Assembly: GCF_001440035.1 (NCBI RefSeq)
Contig: NZ_LJYG01000099.1
Span: 8,848 to 72,847 of the forward strand
DNA length: 64,000 nt
Direction: 5' to 3'
Source of the DNA: Bradyrhizobium manausense
GTDB lineage: Bacteria > Pseudomonadota > Alphaproteobacteria > Rhizobiales > Xanthobacteraceae
The position numbers were made by a program, and so were the translations under genes. Below the pieces are notes generated by a model that saw nothing but the letters and a program-made list of their open reading frames with translations, was not told the origin of the DNA and did no database searches. Positions 56,856 through 64,000 of this stretch are shown here, piece by piece. How positions within the stretch are numbered: position 1 is the first letter of the stretch; every line of letters begins with the position of its first letter.

Positions 56856-57434
56856 ATGTCCGCTCCGAAGATCCTGGTCATTCCCGGCTCGCTGCGCACC
56901 GGCTCGCACAATGTGAAGCTGGCGGCGGTCCTCGCTTATGAAATCGCCCAGGCCGGCGTCGACGTCACCCGCATCTCGCTCGCCGATTTTCCGCTGCCGA
57001 TCTACGACGGCGATCTCCAGGCCAAATCGGGCATCCCGAAGCATGCCATCAATCTCAAGCGCATGATCGGCGCGCATCACGGCGTGCTGTTGGTCTCGCC
57101 CGAATACAATGCTTCGGTGCCGCCGCTGCTCAAGAACGCGATCGACTGGGTCAGCCGCGTGCACGATCTGCACGAGGCGCGCGGCGACGTCTTCCGCAAC
57201 CGCGCCTTCGCGCTCGCCGGTGCGTCGCAGAGCCGGCTTGGAGCTGCTCGCGCGCTGCAGGCGTTGCGCCTGATCCTGACCTCCTGCCACGCCAATGTGA
57301 TCGCCAGCCAGTTCACGCTCGCCTTTGCCGACCAGGCCTATGACGATATGGACAGGCTCAAGGGTCAGGGCGATATCGACTCCATGCGGGAGATGGTGCG
57401 GCAGTTGATCGATATTTCCCAACGCTTGATGTGA
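56856..57434 (+). CDS. NADPH-dependent FMN reductase
   Basis: A 192-residue flavodoxin-fold protein of the NADPH-dependent FMN reductase/chromate reductase family. It begins MSAPKILVIPGSLRTGSHNV, with the FMN phosphate-binding GSLRxGSxN loop. LLVSPEYNASVPPLLKNAID is the second family motif (SPEYN...KNAID). Likely roles are quinone or flavin reduction in oxidative stress defence; the substrate is not fixed. pyrF follows by six bases, which suggests co-transcription. Confidence 0.88.
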   Translation: MSAPKILVIPGSLRTGSHNVKLAAVLAYEIAQAGVDVTRISLADFPLPIYDGDLQAKSGIPKHAINLKRMIGAHHGVLLVSPEYNASVPPLLKNAIDWVSRVHDLHEARGDVFRNRAFALAGASQSRLGAARALQALRLILTSCHANVIASQFTLAFADQAYDDMDRLKGQGDIDSMREMVRQLIDISQRLM

Positions 57435-57440
57435 GGTGAC

Positions 57441-58151
57441 ATGACGCCAGCCGAAATCGCCCCGAAAGACCGCCTGATCGTCGCGCTCGATCTGCCCAGC
57501 GTCGATGCCGCGGAGGCGATGATTGCGAAGCTCGGCGACAGCGTCACATTTTACAAGATCGGCTATCGCCTCGCTTATGCCGGCGGCTTGCCGCTGGTTA
57601 CCAAGCTTGCCGACGGCGGCAAGAAGGTCTTTCTCGATCTCAAGCTGCACGACATCGGCAACACGGTGTCGCAAGGCGTCGAGAGCATCACCAGGCTGGG
57701 GGCCACCTTCCTCACCGTGCACGCCTATCCGCAGACCATGAAGGGCGCCGTCGAGGGCCGCGGCTCGTCGAAGCTGAAGCTCCTCGCCGTGACGGTGCTG
57801 ACCTCCTACAATGACGACGATCTGCATGCGGCAGGCTTCCGGCTCGGCGTCTCCGAACTGGTCGAGGCGCGTGCGCGGCAGGCGCAGGCCCTCGGCATCG
57901 ACGGTCTCGTGTCCTCGCCCGAGGAGGCCGAAGGCTTGCGCAAGATCATCGGGCGCCAGATGAACCTCGTCACACCAGGCATCCGTCCGGCGGGTGCGGC
58001 TATCGGCGATCAGAAGCGCATCATGACGCCCGGCCGCGCGATTGCCGCGGGCGCGGATTATCTCGTCGTCGGGCGGCCGGTGGTGGAAGCCGCCGACCCC
58101 AGGGCGGCGGCTGACGCCATCCAGGCCGAGATCGCGCAAGCACTCGGCTAG
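57441..58151 (+). CDS. pyrF: orotidine 5'-phosphate decarboxylase
   Basis: Last step of UMP synthesis. The 236-residue barrel protein has the catalytic pattern [13 protein letters not shown] (Asp-x-Lys-x-x-Asp), the phosphate-binding region VTPGIRPAG and [17 protein letters not shown]. It follows the FMN reductase gene closely. Fully recognised. Confidence 0.97.
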   Translation: MTPAEIAPKDRLIVALDLPSVDAAEAMIAKLGDSVTFYKIGYRLAYAGGLPLVTKLADGGKKVFLDLKLHDIGNTVSQGVESITRLGATFLTVHAYPQTMKGAVEGRGSSKLKLLAVTVLTSYNDDDLHAAGFRLGVSELVEARARQAQALGIDGLVSSPEEAEGLRKIIGRQMNLVTPGIRPAGAAIGDQKRIMTPGRAIAAGADYLVVGRPVVEAADPRAAADAIQAEIAQALG

Positions 58152-58152
58152 C

Positions 58153-58197
58153 GCATGATCCGGAAAAGTGTGAAGCGGTTTTCCGAAAAGATCATGC
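58153..58197. repeat. GCATGATCCGGAAAA-type inverted repeat
   Basis: GCATGATCCGGAAAAG and TTTTCCGAAAAGATCATGC flank GTGTGAAGCGG, between pyrF and the DUF1330 gene. It is the compact form of the repeat at 25290-25355. Confidence 0.75.
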
Positions 58198-58274
58198 GCA
58201 AACAAAGGGCTGAAGCGCGATGACGGTTCAACCCAATCTCATCGCGCTTTAGCGAACAACAAGGGAGAAGAACA

Positions 58275-58586
58275 ATGGCAAAAGGCTACTGGATCGGACG
58301 CGTCGACGTGAACAATGAGGAGGGCTACAAACCCTATGCCGTCGCCAATGGTCCGATCTTCAAGAAGTGGGGCGGCCGCTTCGTGGTCCGCGGCGGCAAG
58401 TTCACCACCGTCGAAGGCGGCAGCCGCAACCGCAACGTCGTGATCGAATTCCCTGATTACCAGACCGCGATCGCCTGTTACAATTCGCCGGAATATCAGG
58501 CCAATATCAAGGTGCGCCAGCCGCACTCGATCGCCGACCTCATCATCATCGAGGGCTATGACGGCCCGCAGCCGCAGGACGGCTAG
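58275..58586 (+). CDS. DUF1330 family protein
   Basis: A 103-residue dimeric alpha/beta-barrel-like protein (ferredoxin-like fold). It begins MAKGYWIGRVDVNNEEGYKP. The family positions are visible in VVRGGKFTTVEG, VVIEFPDYQTAIACYNSPEY (the aromatic YxS pattern) and ADLIIIEGYDG. The function of DUF1330 is not known. It lies alone between pyrF and dapB, separated by dispersed repeats. Confidence 0.85.
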   Translation: MAKGYWIGRVDVNNEEGYKPYAVANGPIFKKWGGRFVVRGGKFTTVEGGSRNRNVVIEFPDYQTAIACYNSPEYQANIKVRQPHSIADLIIIEGYDGPQPQDG

Positions 58587-58596
58587 CGTACACACC

Positions 58597-58676
58597 GTCA
58601 TTCCGGGGCGATGCGCAGCATCGAACCCGGAATCTCGAGATTCCGGGTCTGGTCCTTCGAACCATCCCGGAATGAC
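58597..58676. repeat. GTCATTCCGGGG-type nested inverted repeat
   Basis: GTCATTCCGGGG and CATCCCGGAATGAC are the outer arms. Inside lies the perfect 24-base palindrome ACCCGGAATCTC/GAGATTCCGGGT (58625-58648). It lies between the DUF1330 gene and dapB. The arms match those at 50569-50608. Confidence 0.7.
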
Positions 58677-58743
58677 GTTGGTGCCCCCCTCGGTTGCCGG
58701 AACTGCATCCCGCCGCTACAACGGCCCCTGAGAGGATCACACC

Positions 58744-59562
58744 ATGCCAGACATGCGCTTGATTGTTGCCGGAGCCGGCGGCCGGATGGGCCGCGCCCTG
58801 ACGCGGGCGATTGCCGACAGCAAAGGCGCGGTGCTGGCAGGCGCCCTGGAGGCGCCAGGCTCGGAGCTCCTGGGCAAGGATGCCGGCGTTCTCGCCGGCC
58901 TGCCGGAAAACGGCATCAAGCTGTCCGCCGATCTCTGGGCGATGTCGAAGGATGCCGACGGCATCCTGGATTTCACCGTGCCGGCCGCAACCATTGCCAA
59001 TGTCGCGATCGCGGCCGAGCGCGGGCTGGTTCATGTCATCGGCACAACCGGGCTGTCAGGCTCCGACAATGCCGTGATCAAAAGCGTCACCAACCGCGCG
59101 GTCGTGGTGCAGTCGGGCAATATGAGCCTGGGCGTCAATCTGCTCGCCGCCGTGGTCAAGCGCGTCGCCAAGGCGCTCGACGAAAGCTTTGACATCGAGA
59201 TCGTCGAATCCCATCACCGCATGAAGGTCGATGCGCCCTCAGGGACCGCGCTGATGCTCGGCCAGGCGGCCGCCAGCGGTCGCGGCATCCCGCTCGACGA
59301 TGCGCATTCGGAGCGCGGCCGCGACGGCATCACCGGCGCGCGCAAGCCGGGCGCGATCGGCTTTGCTTCCTTGCGCGGGGGCACCGTCGCCGGCGATCAC
59401 AGCGTGACCTTCCTCGGCCCGTTCGAACGCCTGACGTTGTCGCATCAGGCGGAGGACCGTATCCTGTTCGCCCATGGCGCGCTCAAGGCGGCGCTGTGGG
59501 CGCATGGCAAGAAGCCCGGACACTACTCGATGGCCGACGTGCTCGGCCTCGCTGACATCTGA
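58744..59562 (+). CDS. dapB: 4-hydroxy-tetrahydrodipicolinate reductase
   Basis: Reduces 4-hydroxy-tetrahydrodipicolinate in lysine and diaminopimelate synthesis. The 272-residue protein has the nucleotide-binding [18 protein letters not shown] at the start, IGTTGLSG, the catalytic region [18 protein letters not shown] and [13 protein letters not shown]. The length is normal. gpmA follows by 25 bases on the same strand. Confidence 0.97.
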   Translation: MPDMRLIVAGAGGRMGRALTRAIADSKGAVLAGALEAPGSELLGKDAGVLAGLPENGIKLSADLWAMSKDADGILDFTVPAATIANVAIAAERGLVHVIGTTGLSGSDNAVIKSVTNRAVVVQSGNMSLGVNLLAAVVKRVAKALDESFDIEIVESHHRMKVDAPSGTALMLGQAAASGRGIPLDDAHSERGRDGITGARKPGAIGFASLRGGTVAGDHSVTFLGPFERLTLSHQAEDRILFAHGALKAALWAHGKKPGHYSMADVLGLADI

Positions 59563-59587
59563 ACCAAGCAAGCAATGGAATTGGGCA

Positions 59588-60211
59588 ATGAGCGAACGTC
59601 TTCTCGTGCTGGTGCGCCACGGCCAGAGCGAATGGAATTTGAAGAATCTGTTCACCGGCTGGAAGGATCCTGACCTCAGCGAGCAGGGCGTCGCGGAAGC
59701 CAAGGAAGCCGGCCGCAAGCTGAAGGCCCACGGCCTCGTGTTCGACGTCGCCTTCACCTCGGTGCTGACGCGCGCGCAGCACACGCTCGATCTCATTCTC
59801 ACCGAGCTCGGCCAGACCGGCCTGCCCACCTCGAAGAATCTCGCGCTGAACGAGCGCGACTATGGCGACCTCTCCGGCCTCAACAAGGACGACGCCCGCA
59901 AGAAATGGGGCGAGGAGCAGGTGCATGTCTGGCGCCGCTCCTACGACGTGCCGCCGCCCGGCGGCGAAAGCCTGAAGGACACGCTGGCGCGCGCGCTGCC
60001 CTACTACGTGCAGGAGATCCTGCCCGGCGTGCTCAATGGCAAGCGCACGCTGGTCGCGGCCCACGGCAACTCGCTGCGCGCCTTGATCATGGTGCTGGAA
60101 AAACTGTCGCCCGAAGGCATTTTGAAGCGCGAGCTCGCCACCGGCGTGCCGATCATCTACCGGCTCAATGCGGATTCGACGGTGGCCTCGAAGCTGGATC
60201 TGGCGGGGTAG
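59588..60211 (+). CDS. gpmA: 2,3-bisphosphoglycerate-dependent phosphoglycerate mutase
   Basis: Interconverts 3- and 2-phosphoglycerate. The 207-residue protein begins [20 protein letters not shown], with the phosphohistidine RHG motif. [30 protein letters not shown] and [14 protein letters not shown] (second active-site His) follow. The ATG at 59588 is chosen; the frame extends upstream into dapB. It is shorter than the enteric enzyme (about 250), as in other alphaproteobacteria. Confidence 0.96.
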   Translation: MSERLLVLVRHGQSEWNLKNLFTGWKDPDLSEQGVAEAKEAGRKLKAHGLVFDVAFTSVLTRAQHTLDLILTELGQTGLPTSKNLALNERDYGDLSGLNKDDARKKWGEEQVHVWRRSYDVPPPGGESLKDTLARALPYYVQEILPGVLNGKRTLVAAHGNSLRALIMVLEKLSPEGILKRELATGVPIIYRLNADSTVASKLDLAG

Positions 60212-60233
60212 ACCTTGCCGCAAATGCGGTGGT

Positions 60234-60290
60234 GTAGGGTGGGTTAGACGGTGACTGCGCTTCGCGCAGCCCGGGGCTAACCTACCCTAC
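60234..60290. repeat. GTAGGGTGGGTTA-type inverted repeat, short form
   Basis: GTAGGGTGGGTTAG and CTAACCTACCCTAC flank a GCGCTTCGCGC hairpin. It sits between convergent gpmA and the Ada-like gene. Related to 1988-2076 and 26357-26447. Confidence 0.7.
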
Positions 60291-60300
60291 TGCATCTTGC

Positions 60301-61197
60301 CTACTGCATCCCGAGCTGCCCGGCTTCCCAGCCCAGCATCGCCTGCTTGCGAGTGATGCCCCAGTGATAGCCTGTCAGCGTGCCGCTCTTGCCGAGGGCG
60401 CGGTGGCAGGGCACGACGAAGGAGACCGGGTTCTTGCCGACGGCCGCACCGACGGCGCGCGAGGCCTTCGGGCTGTTGATGTTGCAGGCGATGTCGGAAT
60501 AGGACACCGCGCGGCCCATCGGAATTTTCAGCAGCGTCTCCCACACCCGCACTTCGAAATCGGTGCCGATCAGGACCACGCGCAGCGGCTGATCCGGCCG
60601 CCACAGTTTGGTGTCGAAGATGCGTGCCGCCAGCGGTGCGGTGCCCTCGTGGTCTTCGACATAGGTTGCGTTCCGCCAGCGCCGCGTCATGTCGGCAAGG
60701 GCGGCTTTCTCGTCGCCGGGGTCGGCGAAGGCGAGGCCGGCGAGGCCGCGATCGGTCGCGATCACGATCGCTGTTCCAAAGGGAGACGGATGGAAGCCGA
60801 AGCGCAGGGTCAGCCCCGCGCCGCCGTTCTTCCATTCACCCGGCGACATCGCTTCGTGGGTGACGAAGAGATCGTGCAGACGGCCCGGGCCCGACAGCCC
60901 CGAGTCGAGCGCCGCATCGAGGATGCTGGCGGAATCCCGCAACAGACCCTTGGCGTGGTCGAGGGTGAGCGCCTGCATGAAGGCCTTCGGCGTGATCGAG
61001 GCCCAACGGCGGAACAGATGATGCAGCTCATCCGCCGTGACGCCGGCCGCATCCGCCATCGCCTCGATGGTCGGCTGCGCGCGCCAGTTTTCCGAGATGA
61101 ACGCGATGGCCCGGCGCACCGAATCATAGTCGCGCAGCGCGGCGTTCTGGGGGCCCGGCTTGGCCAGGCGCTGGTCCTGTATGGCGAGTGTCATCAT
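60301..61197 (-). CDS. AraC-type regulator fused to O6-methylguanine-DNA methyltransferase (Ada-like)
   Basis: A 298-residue suicide DNA repair protein. An AraC-type helix-turn-helix region occupies about 30-120 (AMADAAGVTADELHHLFRRW, SITPKAFMQALTLDHAKGLL). The alkyltransferase domain follows, with the nucleophile Cys in VSFVVPCHRALGKSGTLTGY. It lacks the N-terminal zinc domain of full Ada, which senses methylphosphotriesters, so its regulator activity is unclear. It is convergent with gpmA; DUF2244 lies upstream. Confidence 0.9.
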   Translation of the reverse strand: MMTLAIQDQRLAKPGPQNAALRDYDSVRRAIAFISENWRAQPTIEAMADAAGVTADELHHLFRRWASITPKAFMQALTLDHAKGLLRDSASILDAALDSGLSGPGRLHDLFVTHEAMSPGEWKNGGAGLTLRFGFHPSPFGTAIVIATDRGLAGLAFADPGDEKAALADMTRRWRNATYVEDHEGTAPLAARIFDTKLWRPDQPLRVVLIGTDFEVRVWETLLKIPMGRAVSYSDIACNINSPKASRAVGAAVGKNPVSFVVPCHRALGKSGTLTGYHWGITRKQAMLGWEAGQLGMQ

Positions 61198-61251
61198 GAG
61201 CGGAAATGTAGGCGCGGGGAGGCGCCGAAACCACCCGATTTCCGACTGGGT

Positions 61252-61785
61252 TCAGGTCACCGGGTTATAGGTCGGGCCGCGCTTGGCGGCGTTCAGGGCC
61301 TCAATCAAGCCTTTGTAGAAACTTGCCTTTTCGTCCGGTCCCAAGAAACGGGCGAGCTGGATCTGGTGGCCGCGCGAGATCAGATAGAGATGCTCGATGC
61401 CAAAGTCCTCGTCGACCTCCATGTCGAGCCGGACCCAGAGCGGATTGAAGGTCCATTCGGCGACCTGGCCGTGATGGCTGATGCGCCGCACGCGTAGTTC
61501 TGTGGTCGTGACGGTGATCTCCTCGCGCGCCCGCCCGGTGCGGAAATTGACCTTGAAGGCCCACCAGACCACGAGCACGTCGAGGCCGAAAAAGCCGAGC
61601 ACGGGCCAGGCGCCCTGCATCAGGAAGACAATTCCGGTGACGAAGCTGACGACGCTCAGGAACAGCATCACGGCCAGGAAGCCGGTGCGGTTCAGCGAGC
61701 GGTGCGGCGTCAGCAGCGCGGAGAAGATCTGCCGTTCGGCATGACCTTCAGCTTCTGCGCGCTCAATTTCGTTGCCTGTGCTCAT
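61252..61785 (-). CDS. DUF2244 membrane protein
   Basis: A 177-residue protein with two adjacent membrane segments at about 35-80 (TGFLAVMLFLSVVSFVTGIV, PVLGFFGLDVLVVWWAFKVN) and a soluble C-terminal domain typical of DUF2244, with EEITVTTTELRVRRI and RFLGPDEKASFYKGLIEAL. The function is unknown; some relatives neighbour cytochrome oxidase genes, which is not the case here. It is divergent from nth, with a gap of about 22 bases. Confidence 0.87.
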   Translation of the reverse strand: MSTGNEIERAEAEGHAERQIFSALLTPHRSLNRTGFLAVMLFLSVVSFVTGIVFLMQGAWPVLGFFGLDVLVVWWAFKVNFRTGRAREEITVTTTELRVRRISHHGQVAEWTFNPLWVRLDMEVDEDFGIEHLYLISRGHQIQLARFLGPDEKASFYKGLIEALNAAKRGPTYNPVT

Positions 61786-61807
61786 CGTCCCTCAGTATAT
61801 CCCGATC

Positions 61808-62596
61808 ATGGCGAAAATCATCCGCAAGCCGGCCCCGCGCAAAGCGGCTGCGCCGAAGAAAAAGGCAAAGGGGGCGAAGCCCAAACCTTCTGCAAAGCCT
61901 TCTCCCAAGCCTTCTCCGAAGCGATCGGCGCCGGCGAAGCCATCGCTCAAGGCGACAAAACCCTGGACGCCAGCGGAAGTTCGCGAGGTCTTCAGGCGTT
62001 TCCAACAAGCCAATCCCGAGCCGCGCGGCGAGCTCGAGCACGTCAACCCGTTCACGCTGCTGGTGGCCGTGGTGCTGTCGGCACAGGCAACCGACGCCGG
62101 CGTCAACAAGGCAACGCGCGCCTTGTTCGAGATCGCCGACACGCCGCAAAAGATGCTCGACCTCGGCGAAGAGCGTCTGCGCGAATACATCAAGACCATC
62201 GGCCTTTATCGCACCAAGGCCAAGAACGTGATCGCGCTATCGGCAAAACTGCTCAGCGATTTCGGCGGCGAGGTGCCGCGCACGCGCGCCGAGATCGAGT
62301 CGCTGCCCGGCGCGGGACGCAAGACCGCCAATGTCGTGCTCAACATGGCCTTCGGCGAGCACACCATGGCGGTCGACACCCATGTCTTCCGCGTCGGCAA
62401 CCGCACCGGTCTTGCGCCGGGCAAAACGCCGCTCGAAGTCGAGCTTGGTCTCGAAAAGGTGATCCCGGCCGAGTTCATGCTGCATGCCCATCACTGGCTG
62501 ATCCTGCACGGCCGCTATACCTGCCTCGCGCGCAAGCCGCGCTGCGAGGTATGCCTGATCAACGATCTCTGCCGCTGGCCGGAGAAGACGGTGTGA
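61808..62596 (+). CDS. nth: endonuclease III
   Basis: DNA glycosylase/AP lyase for oxidised pyrimidines. The 262-residue protein has a 45-residue Lys/Pro/Ala-rich N-terminal extension, then the HhH-GPD fold: LLVAVVLSAQATDAGVNKAT, helix-hairpin-helix LPGAGRKTANVVLN with the catalytic Lys, and the catalytic Asp in AVDTHVFRV. The iron-sulfur motif is C-x6-C-x2-C-x5-C near the end (CLARKPRCEVCLINDLC). I chose ATG 61808; an upstream ATG at 61772 is possible. Confidence 0.96.
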   Translation: MAKIIRKPAPRKAAAPKKKAKGAKPKPSAKPSPKPSPKRSAPAKPSLKATKPWTPAEVREVFRRFQQANPEPRGELEHVNPFTLLVAVVLSAQATDAGVNKATRALFEIADTPQKMLDLGEERLREYIKTIGLYRTKAKNVIALSAKLLSDFGGEVPRTRAEIESLPGAGRKTANVVLNMAFGEHTMAVDTHVFRVGNRTGLAPGKTPLEVELGLEKVIPAEFMLHAHHWLILHGRYTCLARKPRCEVCLINDLCRWPEKTV

Positions 62597-62624
62597 GCAA
62601 CAGGCCGGGAAGGGGTGGAGACCG

Positions 62625-63365
62625 TTACCGCATCTGCCGCGCCGGCTCGATCAGCTCGGGCCGGGGGCCCGACAGACGCTTGTGCATGTGGACCATGAAG
62701 GCCATGCCGAAGATCGGTGTCGCCAGGTTCACGACCGGAATCGAGACGAAGGCCGCGATGAAGAGGCCGGCGGTGAAGATCGTCGCGGCATTGTCGCGCC
62801 GCATCGCTTTCGCATCCTCCGGCGAGCGGAAGCGCATCGCGGCGAGCTCGAAATATTCGCGCCCCAACAGCCAGGCGGCGGCGAGGAAGAAGATCAGGAA
62901 ACCGGCGCCGGCCAGAAACACCAGCGGCAGTGCGGCAAGATACACCACGATGGTGAGCAGCGCGGTCTTGATGCCTTCAAGGATGGCCTGGTTGAACGGT
63001 AGCGCCTCGCCGGGCCGCTCGGCTGGATAATATTCGCGCTCGACGATGTCGGCGACGTCGTCGACGAAGAAGCTCGCCACCAGCGAGGTGATCGCGGGCA
63101 TCAGGAACACGCTGCCGAACACGACGCCGAATCCCGCCGCGATCGAGATGACCCAGGCCAGCACCTCCAGCGAGGCGTGCCAGCTCGGCCCGAGCAGCCC
63201 CTCCAGCCAGACCTCGCCATAGGTCGCGAACCAGCTCAGGAGTCGCTGCAACCCGATCGCCAGCACGACGATGAGCACCAGCGCCAGCCCGATCGACCGC
63301 CACAGGATCGATCGCATCGGCGGCGACATCATTTGCGACAGCGCCTTCACGGCGGCATCAAGCAT
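62625..63365 (-). CDS. EI24/CysZ-like membrane protein
   Basis: A 246-residue inner-membrane protein with about four long hydrophobic stretches. It has the EI24/CysZ pattern: a tail-end helix near the start (RSIGLALVLIVVLAIGLQRL), a long cytoplasmic loop with LMPAITSLVASFFVDDVADI, and the RRDNAATIFTAGLFIAAFVS end. CysZ transports sulfate; EI24-type members in this group are often of unproven role. No sulfur genes lie beside it. It is convergent with nth. Confidence 0.82.
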   Translation of the reverse strand: MLDAAVKALSQMMSPPMRSILWRSIGLALVLIVVLAIGLQRLLSWFATYGEVWLEGLLGPSWHASLEVLAWVISIAAGFGVVFGSVFLMPAITSLVASFFVDDVADIVEREYYPAERPGEALPFNQAILEGIKTALLTIVVYLAALPLVFLAGAGFLIFFLAAAWLLGREYFELAAMRFRSPEDAKAMRRDNAATIFTAGLFIAAFVSIPVVNLATPIFGMAFMVHMHKRLSGPRPELIEPARQMR

Positions 63366-63529
63366 GGGAACCTCTCACCAAAGTACCCGCGAGAGGTAGA
63401 CATGCCGGCGTGCTTCGGCAAGGGAGGATGACGAGGCGCCGGAACTGCGAAGGCAATCTTCGGCAGATTATATTTTTCAGAAAGCTTGCGAAGGGCTAGT
63501 CTTTTGGCCGAACGGACAGGGAGTGACGC

Positions 63530-64000
63530 ATGGCTGAGACCGGATTGCCGCTCGAGGGCGTGCGGGTCGTCGAGATGACCCACATGGTGATGGGCCCGGC
63601 CTGCGGCATGATCCTCGCGCAGCTAGGCGCCGACGTGATCAAGGTCGAGCCGCCCGCCGGCGACAAGACCCGTTCCCTCGGCGGCATGGGCACGGCGTTC
63701 TTTCCGCTGTTCAACCGCGGCAAGCGCAGCGTGGTGCTGGACTTCGAGAAAGCTGAAGATCGCGACACCATGCATCGACTGCTCGAGACTGCCGATGTAT
63801 TTCTGGAGAATTTTCGCGATGGCTTGCTGGAGAAGCAGGGGCTCGGTGCGGAGGAATTGCGGCGACGGCATCCGCATCTGATCGTTGCCGGGCACAAGGG
63901 CTTTCTGTCCGGCCCCTATGAGCATCGCCCCGCGCTCGACGAGGTCGTGCAGATGATGTCGGGGCTTGCCGCCATGACCGGCACAAAGGAGAAGCCGCAG
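63530..64000 (+). CDS. CaiB/BaiF family CoA-transferase, N-terminal part
   Basis: Type III CoA-transferase cut by the window end; 157 residues are seen of about 400. It begins MAETGLPLEGVRVVEMTHMV from ATG 63530 with AGGGAG upstream. Family segments LAQLGADVIKVEPPAGDKTR, FFPLFNRGKRSVVLDF and ADVFLENFRDG are clear. These enzymes move CoA between carboxylic acids; the substrate cannot be read from this part. Confidence 0.93.
   Translation, partial: MAETGLPLEGVRVVEMTHMVMGPACGMILAQLGADVIKVEPPAGDKTRSLGGMGTAFFPLFNRGKRSVVLDFEKAEDRDTMHRLLETADVFLENFRDGLLEKQGLGAEELRRRHPHLIVAGHKGFLSGPYEHRPALDEVVQMMSGLAAMTGTKEKPQ

Noticed and set aside
56169..58205. 678-residue minus-strand frame opposite pmtA, FMN reductase and pyrF
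   Set aside because: It spans three clear plus-strand genes in antisense and has no domain match; the dispersed repeat at its start explains part of it.

Overview
The window is a piece of an alphaproteobacterial chromosome, most like Bradyrhizobium or a close relative (Rhizobiales, Nitrobacteraceae). This rests on high GC content, the gene order holA-parB-parA-rsmG-mnmG-mnmE-rho-hemJ | ppsR-maf-coaE-dnaQ-secB, the hisB-hisH-hisA-hisF-hisE-coaA and hrcA-grpE-dnaK-dnaJ-pmtA blocks, and several families of dispersed palindromic repeats typical of that group. No species is claimed.

Bases 1-10,200 look like the replication and segregation core. The chromosome partition genes parA and parB lie with rsmG, mnmG and mnmE among five good parS sites and one degenerate site (3580-6056). 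The 460-base gap between hemJ (minus) and the DUF299 gene ppsR (plus) is the best candidate for oriC. Gene direction switches there. It holds an AT-richer palindrome, four GANTC sites in 51 bases and several DnaA-box-like sequences. Genes to the left run leftward and the first genes to the right run rightward, as expected for bidirectional replication.

Bases 10,200-31,000 are mostly housekeeping: ppsR, maf, coaE, dnaQ, secB, a Tim44-domain protein, mltA, an Smr protein, the hslV-GNAT-DUF2585-hslU cluster, the histidine genes (with a DUF2628 membrane protein embedded), coaA, a hybrid histidine kinase and a ComM-type AAA protein. Bases 31,100-36,700 carry a PilZ protein and part of a Tad/Flp pilus locus: tadD on plus, convergent with cpaE-cpaD-cpaC-cpaB on minus. 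The pilin, the prepilin peptidase and the cpaF/tadB/tadC motor genes are not here.

Bases 36,980-41,940 form an accessory island of visibly lower GC with an unfamiliar minus-strand operon. In transcription order it encodes a class I methyltransferase, a 622-residue protein with an unknown N-terminal half and a C-terminal nucleoside-phosphorylase domain, an HD phosphohydrolase, a divergent YqcI/YcgG-like protein and, after a short gap, a HARE-HTH protein with a degenerate Nudix-like C-terminus. The first four are coupled by overlaps or gaps of 10 bases or less. The set is rich in nucleotide-acting domains and I cannot match it to a named system. It is the most promising candidate here for an undescribed anti-phage or nucleotide-signalling system.

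Bases 42,000-64,000 return to housekeeping: gshB-yraN-rsmI, a lipoprotein of the LpoA/periplasmic-binding type, hemW-rdgB-rph, hrcA-grpE, a probable Tat-exported nicotinamidase, dnaK-dnaJ-pmtA, an FMN reductase, pyrF, DUF1330, dapB, gpmA, an Ada-like alkyltransferase, DUF2244, nth, a CysZ/EI24 membrane protein, and the start of a CaiB/BaiF CoA-transferase cut by the window end. I found no rRNA, tRNA, CRISPR array, insertion sequence or prophage.
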